Shown: positions 25,239 through 34,912, counted from the stretch's first letter. The stretch is DNA of 64,000 bases from Rheinheimera hassiensis (GCF_022436675.1 NZ_JAKUJZ010000008.1:122386-186385), one strand, 5' to 3'. The notes: generated from the sequence alone by a model not told the origin. Made by a program: numbers and translations.

Positions 25239-26955
25239 CCCAACCAAACCGGCGCAGCAGTTGGCAACACTGCTGCAAAGCCAGCGTAAACGGCTTAATA
25301 GCGCCCTGCTGTTAGCCGTAAGCGCCAGCCTGCTGTTTATCTTGCAATGTTATTTACTGGCCAGCCTGTTTGCCAGCTGGCTTGTTATCAGCCAGCAAGG
25401 CCTGGCAGTTAACAGCGACCAACTGCTTAACACCCTGCCCTGGCTGGCGCTGTGCCTGCTGGGGCGGCCTGCACTGCAATATTACCGTGAACAACTTAGC
25501 TTAAAGGCCAGCCAGCATATCCGTAGCAGCTTACGTGTGCAGCTGCTGGCAAAACTGGCTGACGCCGGCCCGGCTAAAAACCAGTACGGTAACGATGGTA
25601 GCTTAAGCAGCAAACTGCTGGAGCAGGTTGATGCGCTGGATGGTTTTATCAGCCGCTATTATGTACAACGTTATCTGGTGCTGATCACGCCATTGCTGCT
25701 GGTGGGTGCCACCTTTATTTACAGCCCGCTGGCGGCAGTTATTTTATTAGTTACCGCCCCGCTGGTGCCACTGTTTATGATCTTGCTCGGCAATGCCGCC
25801 GCCGGTGCCAGCCAGCGCCAGTTGCAACAACTTAGCCGCATGAGTGGCCGTTTTCTTGATTTAGTGCGAGGTATGCCTACGCTGCAACAGCTACAGGCTA
25901 CTGAACGCGCTGCGCAATCTGTTGCCACTGCCGCCGGGCGTTACCGCGACAGCAGCATGGGCGTACTGAAATTAGCGTTTTTATCCGGCGCAGTGCTGGA
26001 GTTTTTCTCTGCACTGGCCATCGCCTTACTGGCACTGTATTTAGGCCTGGGGCTGCTGGGGATTTTGCCCTGGGCCAAAGAGGTTATACCGGTGCCTTAT
26101 CAGGGCGCTTTGTTTATTTTGCTGCTGGCACCGGAGTTTTATGCCCCTCTGCGCCAGCTTGGCAGCGATTACCACGCCAAAGCACAGGCCGAAGCCGCAA
26201 TTGACGAGCTAAGCCCCATTTTACAGCGTCAGGCCTGGCAACACCCGGGCACACAACAGCTAACACTAAGTGGCGCACCAGATATCGAGCTGCAACAACT
26301 ACATATTTTAACTGCAGAGCAGCGCCAGCGGCTGGCACCCGTTAGCTTTAGCATAAAAAGTGGCGGGCGCATTGCCCTGCAGGGGCCAAGTGGCTGCGGT
26401 AAATCCAGCCTGTTATATGCTCTGCTGGGTTTTGTGCCATATCAGGGCAATATTCTGATCAATCAGCTCAGCCTGGCGCAGCTTGAACGCCACCACTGGC
26501 AACAGCAACTGGGCTATATGGCGCAGTACAGCAGTATTGCTGCAGCCAGCATTGCAGATAACCTGCGCCTCGCCGTACCCGACGCTACAGAGCAACAGCT
26601 CATTAATGCGCTGCAACAGGTAGAGCTGTGGCCATTAATACAGCAATTACCGCTTGGCCTTAACACTGTACTGGGCGAGCGTGGTCGGGGTTTATCCGGC
26701 GGCCAGCTGCAACGGCTGGCACTGGCGCAGTTGTTGTTGCGCGATGCTAAAGTATGGTTGCTGGACGAGCCCACCGCGCACTTAGATGGCGCTACCGCTT
26801 ATCGTTTACACCAGCTGATTGGCACACTCAGCCAGGGTAAAACACTGATTATCGTTAGCCACCAGCTACATGGCCTGGACTGGCTGGATGACGTGATCCG
26901 GCTGCCCAACCCGGCGGTTAACCCTGTTGGCGGAGCACGCTATGCCCACCCATGA
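25222..26955 (+). CDS. cydD: CydDC thiol exporter, CydD subunit
   Basis: This ~577-aa ABC half-transporter has six N-terminal helices and an ATPase domain with Walker A GPSGCGKSS, signature LSGGQLQRLALAQ, Walker B WLLDEPTAHLD and an H-loop IIVSHQLHG. CydDC exports cysteine/glutathione to the periplasm and is needed for assembly of cytochrome bd. An in-frame upstream codon exists at 25171, but ATG 25222 is preferred; it gives a 17-nt overlap with cydX and starts MPKLTSPTKPAQQLA, the usual length. Confidence 0.94.
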   Translation: MPKLTSPTKPAQQLATLLQSQRKRLNSALLLAVSASLLFILQCYLLASLFASWLVISQQGLAVNSDQLLNTLPWLALCLLGRPALQYYREQLSLKASQHIRSSLRVQLLAKLADAGPAKNQYGNDGSLSSKLLEQVDALDGFISRYYVQRYLVLITPLLLVGATFIYSPLAAVILLVTAPLVPLFMILLGNAAAGASQRQLQQLSRMSGRFLDLVRGMPTLQQLQATERAAQSVATAAGRYRDSSMGVLKLAFLSGAVLEFFSALAIALLALYLGLGLLGILPWAKEVIPVPYQGALFILLLAPEFYAPLRQLGSDYHAKAQAEAAIDELSPILQRQAWQHPGTQQLTLSGAPDIELQQLHILTAEQRQRLAPVSFSIKSGGRIALQGPSGCGKSSLLYALLGFVPYQGNILINQLSLAQLERHHWQQQLGYMAQYSSIAAASIADNLRLAVPDATEQQLINALQQVELWPLIQQLPLGLNTVLGERGRGLSGGQLQRLALAQLLLRDAKVWLLDEPTAHLDGATAYRLHQLIGTLSQGKTLIIVSHQLHGLDWLDDVIRLPNPAVNPVGGARYAHP

Positions 26956-28582
26956 GAGTATGTCCACGCCTGAGCCTACTATACGTTTACGCCGTTTGCT
27001 GCACAGCCGGCGTAACGCCTGGCTGCTGGCACTATTGCTGGGGTTGGTCACTTTACTGGCCGCAGCAACCCTGCTGGCACTATCCGGCTGGTTTATTAGT
27101 GCCGCCGCATTGGCAGGGCTGGCCAGCGTGGGGGCCTATGGTTTTGATTACTTCCGCCCGGCGGCGATTATCCGCCTCTGTGCCATTGGCCGCACGGCCG
27201 GGCGCTACGCCGAGCGCTTAACCTCACACTATGCCGCTCTTGGCCTGCTAAAGGATTTACGCGTACACAGCTTTAACGCGCTGGCAAAGCAGCCGCACAG
27301 CCACCGCCATTCAGCAGATACGCTGCAACGTCTGGTCGGTGATATCGATTTACTCGATCAGTTCCCATTAAAAGTTATTGCGCCCTGGCTCTGGGCCTGC
27401 AGTTTAACCGTGCTGGTGCTATTGTTTTGGTCTTTGCTGGCGCCTACTCTGGTGATCTATGCCGCCCCTTGCCTGCTGCTGGCGCTGGCGTTGCCGCTGC
27501 TTACGGTGCGCCGAGGCCAAGCGCTGGCACAACAGGATACCTGCACCGCTACACAGCGGCGTAAGCTGTTGCTGGAGCCGCTATCAATGCTGACGTCGTT
27601 ACTGTTGTGGCAACGCTGGGCAGATAAAATCAACCAATTTAGCGCCCTGGATCAGGCTTATATCCATCTACAGCTGTGCCAGCAGCAATTAATCAGCCGT
27701 ACCGCTTTGGTGCAGCAAAGCTTGCTGGCATTAAGCCTGCTGGCACTGTTGTGGCAAGGCAGCATACTGGTGGCAGACAACAGGCTAACCGTGCCGCTGC
27801 TGCTGGCCGCCATGCTGGCACTGTGGGCCTTGCATGAAGTATTGCTGCCGCTATGCCAGAGCTTTATTGCGCTAGGGCTGAGCGTGGCGGCCCGAGACCG
27901 GCTGAATCAGTTAACTGATGTCAGCGCACCAAAACAGCTTGGCAAACCTGAACCTGCCGCACCGCTGAGCCTGAATGTATGGCAGTTGTCGGCACGCCAG
28001 AATGGTGCTTTACTTGGCCCTTCACAGGTCAGCTTTAACCTGCAAAGTGGTGATGTACTACTTGTCAGTGGCGCCTCCGGCAGCGGTAAAACGACTTTAT
28101 TGCAGGCGCTGGCTAATCAACTGGCGTTTAGTGGTGATATCAACCTGAACGGCCTGCCATACGCCGAATGGCAACTGAGTAATACTGTGGGCTATTTGCC
28201 ACAACAACCGGACTTATTTGATTTAACTCTGGCGCAAAACCTACGCTTAGGTGCGCCAGATGCAACCGAGCAACAGCTATGGCAGGTATTAGATGATGTG
28301 GCACTAAGCGACTGGGTAAAAAGCCAGCCGCAGCAACTGGATACGGTGATGGGTGAATACGGTGCCGCGGTGTCTGGCGGCCAGGCCCGGCGCATTTCCC
28401 TGGCGCGCTTGTTGCTAACGCAGCGGCCGCTATTACTGCTAGACGAACCTTTTGCCGGGCTGGACCCCGCAACCACGCAACAGGTGTTGCAAAACTTGCT
28501 GCAGCGTCAGCGTAATAGCTTGCTGATTATTGTCAGCCATCAGCAGCTTAATATACCGCAAGCTAATCAGCTGCGGCTATAA
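26942..28582 (+). CDS. cydC: CydDC thiol exporter, CydC subunit
   Basis: This ~546-aa partner of CydD has a permease domain with RIRLCAIGRTAGRYAERLTSH-like features (seen as IRLCAIGRTAGRYAERLT), then an ATPase with Walker A GASGSGKTT, signature VSGGQARRISLARL and Walker B LLLLDEPFAGLD. ATG 26942 is chosen because GGAG lies 6 nt before it; the gene overlaps the end of cydD by 14 nt. The order cydA-B-X-D-C in one unit places oxidase and maturation exporter under common control. Confidence 0.94.
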   Translation: MPTHESMSTPEPTIRLRRLLHSRRNAWLLALLLGLVTLLAAATLLALSGWFISAAALAGLASVGAYGFDYFRPAAIIRLCAIGRTAGRYAERLTSHYAALGLLKDLRVHSFNALAKQPHSHRHSADTLQRLVGDIDLLDQFPLKVIAPWLWACSLTVLVLLFWSLLAPTLVIYAAPCLLLALALPLLTVRRGQALAQQDTCTATQRRKLLLEPLSMLTSLLLWQRWADKINQFSALDQAYIHLQLCQQQLISRTALVQQSLLALSLLALLWQGSILVADNRLTVPLLLAAMLALWALHEVLLPLCQSFIALGLSVAARDRLNQLTDVSAPKQLGKPEPAAPLSLNVWQLSARQNGALLGPSQVSFNLQSGDVLLVSGASGSGKTTLLQALANQLAFSGDINLNGLPYAEWQLSNTVGYLPQQPDLFDLTLAQNLRLGAPDATEQQLWQVLDDVALSDWVKSQPQQLDTVMGEYGAAVSGGQARRISLARLLLTQRPLLLLDEPFAGLDPATTQQVLQNLLQRQRNSLLIIVSHQQLNIPQANQLRL

Positions 28583-28899
28583 CTGCGCCGGTTAAAATGC
28601 ACCTTACTATCGGGAAAACGGAGCTTCAATTAATTTAGCTTTAGCACTAATTAAAAAAACCAATTGCTGCAATTAACGATAAAAGTCTCTAAAATCAGCC
28701 TTAGTGCGCGATTTTTGTGTCAGAAAGATTTACAGCGCTGTGGCTAACCCAGCACTAAATACAGAAAAATTTTATAATTTACAAACAGTTCCGTACTTTG
28801 GTATTTTTTTTGCATTAAAGCAGCCATTAAACGGATGCCCGGCAGAATGGATAAAACAGCGTCCGGGCGGCATCAGCTCATTGGATTAAGGCTATCACT
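28583..28899 (+). promoter_or_regulatory. Intergenic region with sigma-54-like promoter and palindrome
   Basis: No gene is seen here. At 28798-28815 the sequence TTGGTATTTTTTTTGCAT has GG and GC separated by exactly 10 bases (28800-28801 and 28812-28813), as sigma-54 promoters require. About 65 bp upstream, TGTCA-N7-TTACA (28718-28734) is an imperfect palindrome suitable for an enhancer-binding protein. PEP-CTERM proteins are known to be driven by sigma-54 with PrsK/PrsR in many species, and the next gene is PEP-CTERM-like. Confidence 0.55.
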
Positions 28900-29643
28900 A
28901 TGGAAAAGTTACTTGTTGCCAGTTTGCTTGTACTTAGCAGTACCAGTTATGCAGCTACCCAAACATGGGATTTTGTTGGCAGCGGCGGTGTCAGCAGCCT
29001 GAACCGTAATATAGTTGCCAATAGCGTCAACCTGAGTGACAACGACAACACTATGTCGGTGACAATGACCGGCTGGTCGGCCTACAACGATGAAAACATT
29101 TTTCAAAGCGAACTGTGGCTAAGTCAATGGGGTACGCTGGTATATAATGCCAACGGCGAAGCGCACTGGACAGATAACGTCGGGCGCTATGACTTTGTGC
29201 TGTTGTCTTTTGATCAGGATGTTGAGCTGTCTGGCATCAGCATTTCTAACTACATGACCGACTCTGATATTTCTATTGCAGCCTTTGACAGCAACCCGTT
29301 TGAAGGTGGCTCTGCCATGACACGCTGGAATCAGGTATCCGGTTATGCACTGTCATCTTCCAGTTTTTCTAATGTTGGTTCTTCACCACTGAACCAGTAT
29401 TATGCTCTGGACAGCGGCGCCAATCAGGCTAAAACAACAGCCGGTACCAGCGCCAGTTATTGGCTGATTGGTGCTTACAACCAGTATTTTGGTGGTGGTT
29501 TAACAGCGGGTAATGACAACCTGAAATTCAGTGGCTTAACCACTAAAACCTCAGATACTACCCAGGTTTCTGCTCCTGCCAGCTTGTCATTGTTTGCCTT
29601 TGCTTTATTAGCTTTTGCCGGCCGGCGCAAAAAGCTGCGTTAA
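28900..29643 (+). CDS. Exported PEP-CTERM-like surface protein
   Basis: This 247-aa protein has an N-terminal signal peptide (MEKLLVASLLVLSSTSYAA), a beta-rich middle starting TQTWDFVGSGGVSS, and a C-terminal sorting signal of the PEP-CTERM kind: VSAPASLSLFAFALLAFAG followed by the basic RRKKLR. The usual PEP triplet is replaced by SAP, a variant seen in Alteromonadales. Exosortase would cut here and attach or release the protein at the cell surface, possibly into extracellular matrix. No exosortase gene lies in the window. The binding function of the middle region is unknown. Confidence 0.78.
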   Translation: MEKLLVASLLVLSSTSYAATQTWDFVGSGGVSSLNRNIVANSVNLSDNDNTMSVTMTGWSAYNDENIFQSELWLSQWGTLVYNANGEAHWTDNVGRYDFVLLSFDQDVELSGISISNYMTDSDISIAAFDSNPFEGGSAMTRWNQVSGYALSSSSFSNVGSSPLNQYYALDSGANQAKTTAGTSASYWLIGAYNQYFGGGLTAGNDNLKFSGLTTKTSDTTQVSAPASLSLFAFALLAFAGRRKKLR

Positions 29644-29662
29644 TTTTTATTGTGTTACCCAA

Positions 29663-29687
29663 AGCACCGCTGGCGGTGCTTTTTTAT
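29663..29687 (+). terminator. Rho-independent terminator
   Basis: A perfect 8-bp stem AGCACCGC / GCGGTGCT is followed by TTTTTATT, 20 bp after the stop of the PEP-CTERM-like gene. Confidence 0.88.
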
Positions 29688-29705
29688 TAGCTGTAATTTA
29701 TGCCA

Positions 29706-29735
29706 ATAAAAAACCCCGCGCTATAAAGCACGGGG
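29706..29735 (-). terminator. Terminator candidate for glnK-amtB
   Basis: On the minus strand CCCCGTGC / GCGCGGGG (one G-T pair) with a TTTATA loop is followed by TTTTTTATT. It lies ~130 nt beyond the amtB stop. The intervening 29740-29866 has several small inverted repeats (for example GGTAGCGCTACC) and no gene. Confidence 0.75.
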
Positions 29736-29866
29736 TGTCAGATAAAAAGACAAAGGACAAGGATAGACGTAGTTTGGTGGTGACGTTCAGTTCGCGGTAG
29801 CGCTACCTGTTGGTAGCGTATCGCTCACTTGCTCCCGGGAAGTTCCACCAACTCTTCCCAGGCTGC

Positions 29867-31138
29867 TTACTTTACCGACGCGACGAATTCAGGGTAGGCT
29901 TCAATACCACACTCTGACGCATCAACGCCTTCATACTCGGCTTCTTCGCTTACGCGGATGCCTATAACCAGTTTCAATACATACCAAACTATCAGACTGG
30001 CAATAAATACCCAGGCGAAGATAGCTGCGGCGCCAATTAACTGGCCAACAAAGCTGGTCCCGTCTTTGGTTAATGGCACCAGTAACAGGCCAAATAAACC
30101 TGCGACACCGTGTACAGAAATCGCACCTACCGGATCATCAATTTTCAGCTTATCCAGACCGATAATAGACGCTACAACCAATACGCCACCAATAGCACCG
30201 AATAACGTTGCCTGCAGTGCAGTTGGTGTGGATGGCTCAGCAGTAATAGCCACTAAACCCGCCAGAGCGCCGTTTAATGCCATGGTTAAATCTGCTTTAC
30301 GGAACAACACTACCGACAGTGCCAGCGCAGCTATTGCGCCTGCCGCTGCAGCAGCATTGGTGTTAAGAAATACTACAGCTACCGCATTAGCGTTGCTGAT
30401 ATCGCCCAGCTTTAATACCGAGCCACCGTTAAAACCGAACCAACCCATCCACAAAATCAGGGTACCCAAGGTAGCCATTGGCATATTGGCACCCGGAATG
30501 GCATTTACTTTGCCATCTTTGCTGTACTTGCCTTTACGCGCGCCCAGCAGCAATACACCTGCCAGCGCAGCGGCCGCACCGGCCATGTGTACGATGCCTG
30601 AACCGGCAAAGTCAGAAAAACCAAATTGGTCATCCAGATTAATACCAAACATGCCCTCTGCGCCCCAGGTCCATGAACCGTGCACCGGATAAATAAAACC
30701 AGTCATAACTACGGCAAATGCCAGGAAAGCCCATAATTTCATGCGCTCGGCCACAGCGCCGGAGACGATAGACATAGCAGTAGCTACAAACACCACCTGA
30801 AAGAAGAAATCAGATGCAGTAGAGTACACAGCACCGCCGGTGAAGCCATCTTCACGTTCAGCAAAACTGGTTAAGGTAGCATCAACGTCAACGCCGCCGA
30901 TACCGCTCAAGAAAAACTCGCCGCCATACATAAAGGCGTAACCGCACACCAGATACATGATGCAGGCGATAGAATACAACGCCACGTTCTTAGTCAGAAT
31001 TTCGGTGGTATTTTTTGCCCGTACCAGGCCAGCTTCCAGCATAGAGAAGCCCGCCGCCATCCACATCACCAATACCCCACAGATCAGGAAGTAAAAGGTG
31101 TCCATTGCATACTGTAAGTGATAAATTTGCTCTTGCAT
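29867..31138 (-). CDS. amtB: Ammonium transporter
   Basis: This 423-aa Amt/Rh-family channel has eleven predicted helices. Visible family segments include DTFYFLICGVLVMWMAAGFSMLEAGL, a central DFAGSGIVHMAGAAAALAGV (first pore histidine) and ISVHGVAGLFGLLLV (second pore histidine). It takes up ammonium at low external concentration and is blocked by GlnK at the cytoplasmic face. The gene is cotranscribed behind glnK with a 12-nt gap. The mature-like N-terminus has no obvious signal peptide. Confidence 0.97.
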   Translation of the reverse strand: MQEQIYHLQYAMDTFYFLICGVLVMWMAAGFSMLEAGLVRAKNTTEILTKNVALYSIACIMYLVCGYAFMYGGEFFLSGIGGVDVDATLTSFAEREDGFTGGAVYSTASDFFFQVVFVATAMSIVSGAVAERMKLWAFLAFAVVMTGFIYPVHGSWTWGAEGMFGINLDDQFGFSDFAGSGIVHMAGAAAALAGVLLLGARKGKYSKDGKVNAIPGANMPMATLGTLILWMGWFGFNGGSVLKLGDISNANAVAVVFLNTNAAAAAGAIAALALSVVLFRKADLTMALNGALAGLVAITAEPSTPTALQATLFGAIGGVLVVASIIGLDKLKIDDPVGAISVHGVAGLFGLLLVPLTKDGTSFVGQLIGAAAIFAWVFIASLIVWYVLKLVIGIRVSEEAEYEGVDASECGIEAYPEFVASVK

Positions 31139-31150
31139 GATAACAGCTCC

Positions 31151-31501
<351 letters not shown>

Positions 31502-31535
31502 TTAAGTGGTCGTCTTAGCGATTCATTATTTACTA

Positions 31536-31552
31536 AGGAAGCCTTGTGCCAA
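31536..31552 (-). promoter_or_regulatory. Sigma-54-like promoter of glnK-amtB
   Basis: On the minus strand TTGGCACAAGGCTTCCT has a full -24 element (TTGGCAC) and a near-consensus -12 element (TTCC instead of TTGC) at the correct GG-N10 spacing. It is 47-60 nt before the glnK ATG. It is supported by the NtrC-like site ~70 bp upstream and by the known NtrC/RpoN control of glnK-amtB in proteobacteria. Confidence 0.65.
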
Positions 31553-31614
31553 CTTTTTAAAAAACATAAATATCAATGACTTGATGTAAAGCTGCAATTG
31601 CTGATGAAAAAAAA

Positions 31615-31631
31615 CGCACCAAAATGATGCA
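31615..31631 (-). promoter_or_regulatory. NtrC-binding-like site
   Basis: On the minus strand TGCATC-ATTTT-GGTGCG closely follows the NtrC consensus TGCACC-N5-GGTGCA. A second, weaker candidate (TGCAC repeats) lies immediately upstream, around 31632-31655. Its location ~70 bp upstream of the sigma-54-like promoter is suitable for an enhancer. The remaining 31656-31734 holds no gene. Confidence 0.65.
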
Positions 31632-31734
31632 CTCATTCCCCGTGCAAGTGCAGCTACAGGACGGATATCAGGTTGCAATTTCGTAACTGAACTATGTACT
31701 ATCTGCAGCCCGATATTTTGCAGGATGCATCACT

Positions 31735-34422
31735 TTGCCTTTCAGCCAACTGTTATTTCGCTACCCCTGGCGGCCTTATCAGCAACGTGTGCTCGACGCC
31801 GTTCACCATCACTTAGCCGATAAGCGTTTGCATATTGTTGCCGCCCCCGGAGCAGGTAAAACCAGTTTGGGGCTCGAAGTATTTCGTCTGTTGCAGCAAA
31901 ACACGCTGGTTTTGTCGCCCACCCGTGTTATCCGTGACCAGTGGCTATTGCGCCTGACTGACTTTTCTGCACAACACAGACAATACCAGCTTAGCTGGGT
32001 AAGCACTGATATCAGAGCGCCAGGGGTATTAACGTCAGTGACGTATCAGGCACTACACTGGCAATTAGCAGGTCAGGTGTCAGAAGATCCAACTGAACAA
32101 ATATCTGACGATGAGGCAACTGAAACTACCCCTGAAGTACTTGATAACAATGAAATTCAATGTTTGATCTCGGCGCTGCAACAACACCGCATTGGCGTTC
32201 TTATTCTGGACGAGGCACACCACTTGACTAACGAGTGGTGGCGCGTTTTAGACATCTTGTGTACTGCCATGCCTGAGTTAGTGTTGGTATCACTTACTGC
32301 CACACCTCCTTATGATGCACAAAGCCATAACTGGCAACGCTATGAACAGTTGTGTGGCCCGGTAGACGAAGAGATTTCCGTACCAGAACTGGTTAAGGCC
32401 GGGACCCTGTGCCCGCACCAGGATTATGTCTGGACTGAAGCTATCAGTGAGAGTGAACAACAGCAGTTTGCTGCTTATGACGATAAGGTGGTTGCGCTGT
32501 GCGATAGCTTGTTTAACCAGCCTGAGTTTAATCAGTTGATACAGCAACATAAGTGGCTCTCCAGCACTATTACTGCACGGGATATTTTGCATGCGCCAGA
32601 GCTTGCGTTGGCATTATTGGCTTTTTTAGCTGCCCGCCAACACCATTTACCAATCGGCTTATTGCAAATACTGGACTTTCAACCGCAGGATATCCCGACA
32701 CTAAACCGAATAAACTGGCAAATTCTGCTTAATGCAGTGCTGTTTTCAGACGACTTTGCTGCAGATAAGCCACAGCAACTCTATGTTGCCCAGTTACAGC
32801 GCCAGCTTACTGCCAGCCAACTGCTGCAAAAACGCCAGTTACTTTTAAGCAGTAATCCACAGCTGAGCCGGGCTCTGGCACTGAATCCAGTGAAAATTGA
32901 AGCCTGTGTACATATTCATCAGCTGGAGTATCAAATACGGAAAAATAGCCTGCGCCAGGTGATCCTGACTGACTATATCCGCGACGAGCAGCTGTCGACC
33001 GGCGCTGAAAGTGGAGCCCTGCCTCTGGGTGCCTGGCCGGTATTTAATGCCCTGCTTCAGGCACCTGACACCACTGCAGCCAAGGGGTTACTTACCGGCA
33101 GACTTAGCCTGCTACCAACGGTTTTAGCAACAGAACTCAGCGATGAGCTGAGCCTGATGAAACTCAGCGTCAGCCCGTTCTCTGCAGCCCCGGGGTACAG
33201 CAGGCTCAGCGGGCCATTGAACGAACAGACCAGTTTATTTACCCGCTTATTAAACAGTGGTCAAATTCAGCTATTAGTGGGTACCAGAGCGCTATTAGGC
33301 GAAGGTTGGGATGCTCCGGTGGTTAATTCGCTGATCCTGGCCACTGCCGTTGGCTCTTTTATGCTGACAAACCAAATGCGCGGTCGGGCGATCCGGCTGG
33401 ACCGTAAAACACCAGATAAAGCCAGCAGTATCTGGCATTTACTGGCCGTAGATACCCGCTCATTTTTTGGCTTACAGGACTTACAAGATCTGGCTCGCCG
33501 CTTTGACACCTTTGTCGGTTTGTCAGAGCGCAAAAACACCATAGAAAGTGGCTTTGCCAGACTCAACGCCAGTGAACTGGACAAGCTTGTCAGCAGTAAC
33601 CGGCAATCTGATCTTATCCGTGTCAGCAACAACACTATGCGCAACAGATTGCAACAAATTACGACACTGCAGCAGCGCTGGCAGCAAGCACTGACACTGG
33701 ATCATCAGGCGCACGTTGTTCCTGGTGTAAGCACTGAAAAAGTGCCGGGTATTCGCTGGTACCATACGGCAAAGACCTTTAAATATCTGCTGGCTCAACT
33801 CACCTTGTTGCTGAGTTTAGGCACTATTGTTTCCTTCTCCATCGCCAGGGCTGGTTTATCGGTAATGTTACTGGTGTTCGCTTTGTGTTTAGTGGCTGGC
33901 ATACTTTACTTGCTGCCCACTACTGTGCGTACAATCAAAATTATGCTGCGGCATTTACCAATCGACGGCAGTTTAAAACAAATTGGTATGGCACTGACCG
34001 AAGCATTATGTCAAACCGGGCATATCAGCACACCGTTCAGGCGGTTAAATGTTCATACGGTCGAGCTGGACGATGGCAATGTCTTTCTTGCCCTGCAAGG
34101 CAGCACCTTTTATGAGTCATCACTGTTTGCCGATTGCCTGAATGAGATTCTAGGTCCTATCGACAATCCCAGGTATCTGGTGATCCGCAGCGGAAACTTT
34201 CTCGGTATGACACGGGACGATTATCATGCCGTACCGGTGCGTCTGGCGGTTACTAAGGAGCATGCCAGTATTTTTTATCGCTGTTGGAGCAAATATGTCG
34301 GCCCCGGAGACCTGATTTACTGCCGCGGTGATAGCGGCAGAGAGAGTTTGTTAAAAGCCCGGATGCAAGCATTTTCATCGGTATTTAAACCACGATCCAA
34401 ACGCCAAGACCGCTGGTTGTAA
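31735..34422 (+). CDS. SF2 DEAD/DEAH helicase-like protein with C-terminal membrane helices
   Basis: This 895-aa protein has helicase motifs in order: RPYQQRVLDAV (Q-like), Walker A APGAGKTS (~residue 38-45), LSPTRVIRDQW, DEAH box ILDEAHH (~158), SLTATPP (motif III, ~182) and, in the second RecA domain, LVGTRALLGEGWDAP and NQMRGRAIRLDR (motif VI, ~550). Two membrane helices (residues ~680-730) and a ~170-aa C-terminal domain follow. The start is TTG at 31735 with AGGA 9 nt upstream; no in-frame ATG fits. The combination of a ResIII-type helicase with membrane helices is unusual. A DNA or RNA defence or surveillance role is possible, but no partner gene is adjacent. Confidence 0.8.
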   Translation: MPFSQLLFRYPWRPYQQRVLDAVHHHLADKRLHIVAAPGAGKTSLGLEVFRLLQQNTLVLSPTRVIRDQWLLRLTDFSAQHRQYQLSWVSTDIRAPGVLTSVTYQALHWQLAGQVSEDPTEQISDDEATETTPEVLDNNEIQCLISALQQHRIGVLILDEAHHLTNEWWRVLDILCTAMPELVLVSLTATPPYDAQSHNWQRYEQLCGPVDEEISVPELVKAGTLCPHQDYVWTEAISESEQQQFAAYDDKVVALCDSLFNQPEFNQLIQQHKWLSSTITARDILHAPELALALLAFLAARQHHLPIGLLQILDFQPQDIPTLNRINWQILLNAVLFSDDFAADKPQQLYVAQLQRQLTASQLLQKRQLLLSSNPQLSRALALNPVKIEACVHIHQLEYQIRKNSLRQVILTDYIRDEQLSTGAESGALPLGAWPVFNALLQAPDTTAAKGLLTGRLSLLPTVLATELSDELSLMKLSVSPFSAAPGYSRLSGPLNEQTSLFTRLLNSGQIQLLVGTRALLGEGWDAPVVNSLILATAVGSFMLTNQMRGRAIRLDRKTPDKASSIWHLLAVDTRSFFGLQDLQDLARRFDTFVGLSERKNTIESGFARLNASELDKLVSSNRQSDLIRVSNNTMRNRLQQITTLQQRWQQALTLDHQAHVVPGVSTEKVPGIRWYHTAKTFKYLLAQLTLLLSLGTIVSFSIARAGLSVMLLVFALCLVAGILYLLPTTVRTIKIMLRHLPIDGSLKQIGMALTEALCQTGHISTPFRRLNVHTVELDDGNVFLALQGSTFYESSLFADCLNEILGPIDNPRYLVIRSGNFLGMTRDDYHAVPVRLAVTKEHASIFYRCWSKYVGPGDLIYCRGDSGRESLLKARMQAFSSVFKPRSKRQDRWL

Positions 34423-34425
34423 CGG

Positions 34426-34815
34426 CTAATCAGCCAGAAACTGCTGCCATTCGCGCAGCAGTTTTAGTAAATCTTCCAGCCCGCATTGCGTGCTCATACC
34501 CTGCTCGTCCAGCTGTAAATCGTCATCGGCCAGCTTATCTTGCTGGCGCTGCGGCAACTGCTCAGTGCCGGTATAAAACAGCGTGTTGTGGCTTAAGGTC
34601 ACTTCGCCGTTTTCTACCTCAAGCAAAAACTCTTTGCCCTGATACTGCATGCTCTGGTGCGGTTTAAGCCCGCTTAGTTGCTGCAGTAATGGCGTATAGG
34701 CCTCAGCCTGCTGGCCAAATTCGTCCAGCAAAAAACGGCCCAACACCTCATGCTCCGCCGCCAGCCTGATGCTGAACTGCAGTGTATTGCGATCGTAAAT
34801 AAAATCGTATTCCAT
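34426..34815 (-). CDS. yacL: YacL/UPF0231 family protein
   Basis: This 129-aa acidic protein starts MEYDFIYDRNTLQFSIRLAAEHEVLGRFL, matching the YacL pattern (MDYEFLRD...GHEVVGHW), and ends with CGLEDLLKLLREWQQFL, like the CGVEDFL end of E. coli YacL. The function is unknown. It is downstream of acnB on the same strand, as in E. coli and relatives, which supports the assignment. A terminator-like hairpin separates it from acnB, so it may be expressed by read-through or from its own promoter. Confidence 0.85.
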   Translation of the reverse strand: MEYDFIYDRNTLQFSIRLAAEHEVLGRFLLDEFGQQAEAYTPLLQQLSGLKPHQSMQYQGKEFLLEVENGEVTLSHNTLFYTGTEQLPQRQQDKLADDDLQLDEQGMSTQCGLEDLLKLLREWQQFLAD

Positions 34816-34890
34816 ACATCTCGTCCGTACAAAGGAAATGGCTGATGGTTATTTGCGCAGCTTCTCCCTGGCGGGTTTGCATCCCCAATG

Positions 34891-34912
34891 GGGCGACACA
34901 GGGTGTCTGAGC
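34891..34912 (+). repeat. Short repeat, copy 1 (flanks acnB)
   Basis: GGGCGACACAGGGTGTCTGAGC matches 20 of 22 bases at 37901-37922 on the same strand. The core CACAGGGTGT is partly self-complementary. It lies in the 34816-35030 non-coding stretch between yacL and acnB, which also holds other GC-rich inverted segments. It probably belongs to a dispersed intergenic repeat family. Confidence 0.6.

Noticed and set aside
29958..30692. 244-aa plus-strand frame opposite amtB
   Set aside because: It is antisense to a certain transporter gene, and its Ala/Pro/Thr-rich composition is typical of a mirrored membrane-protein frame.
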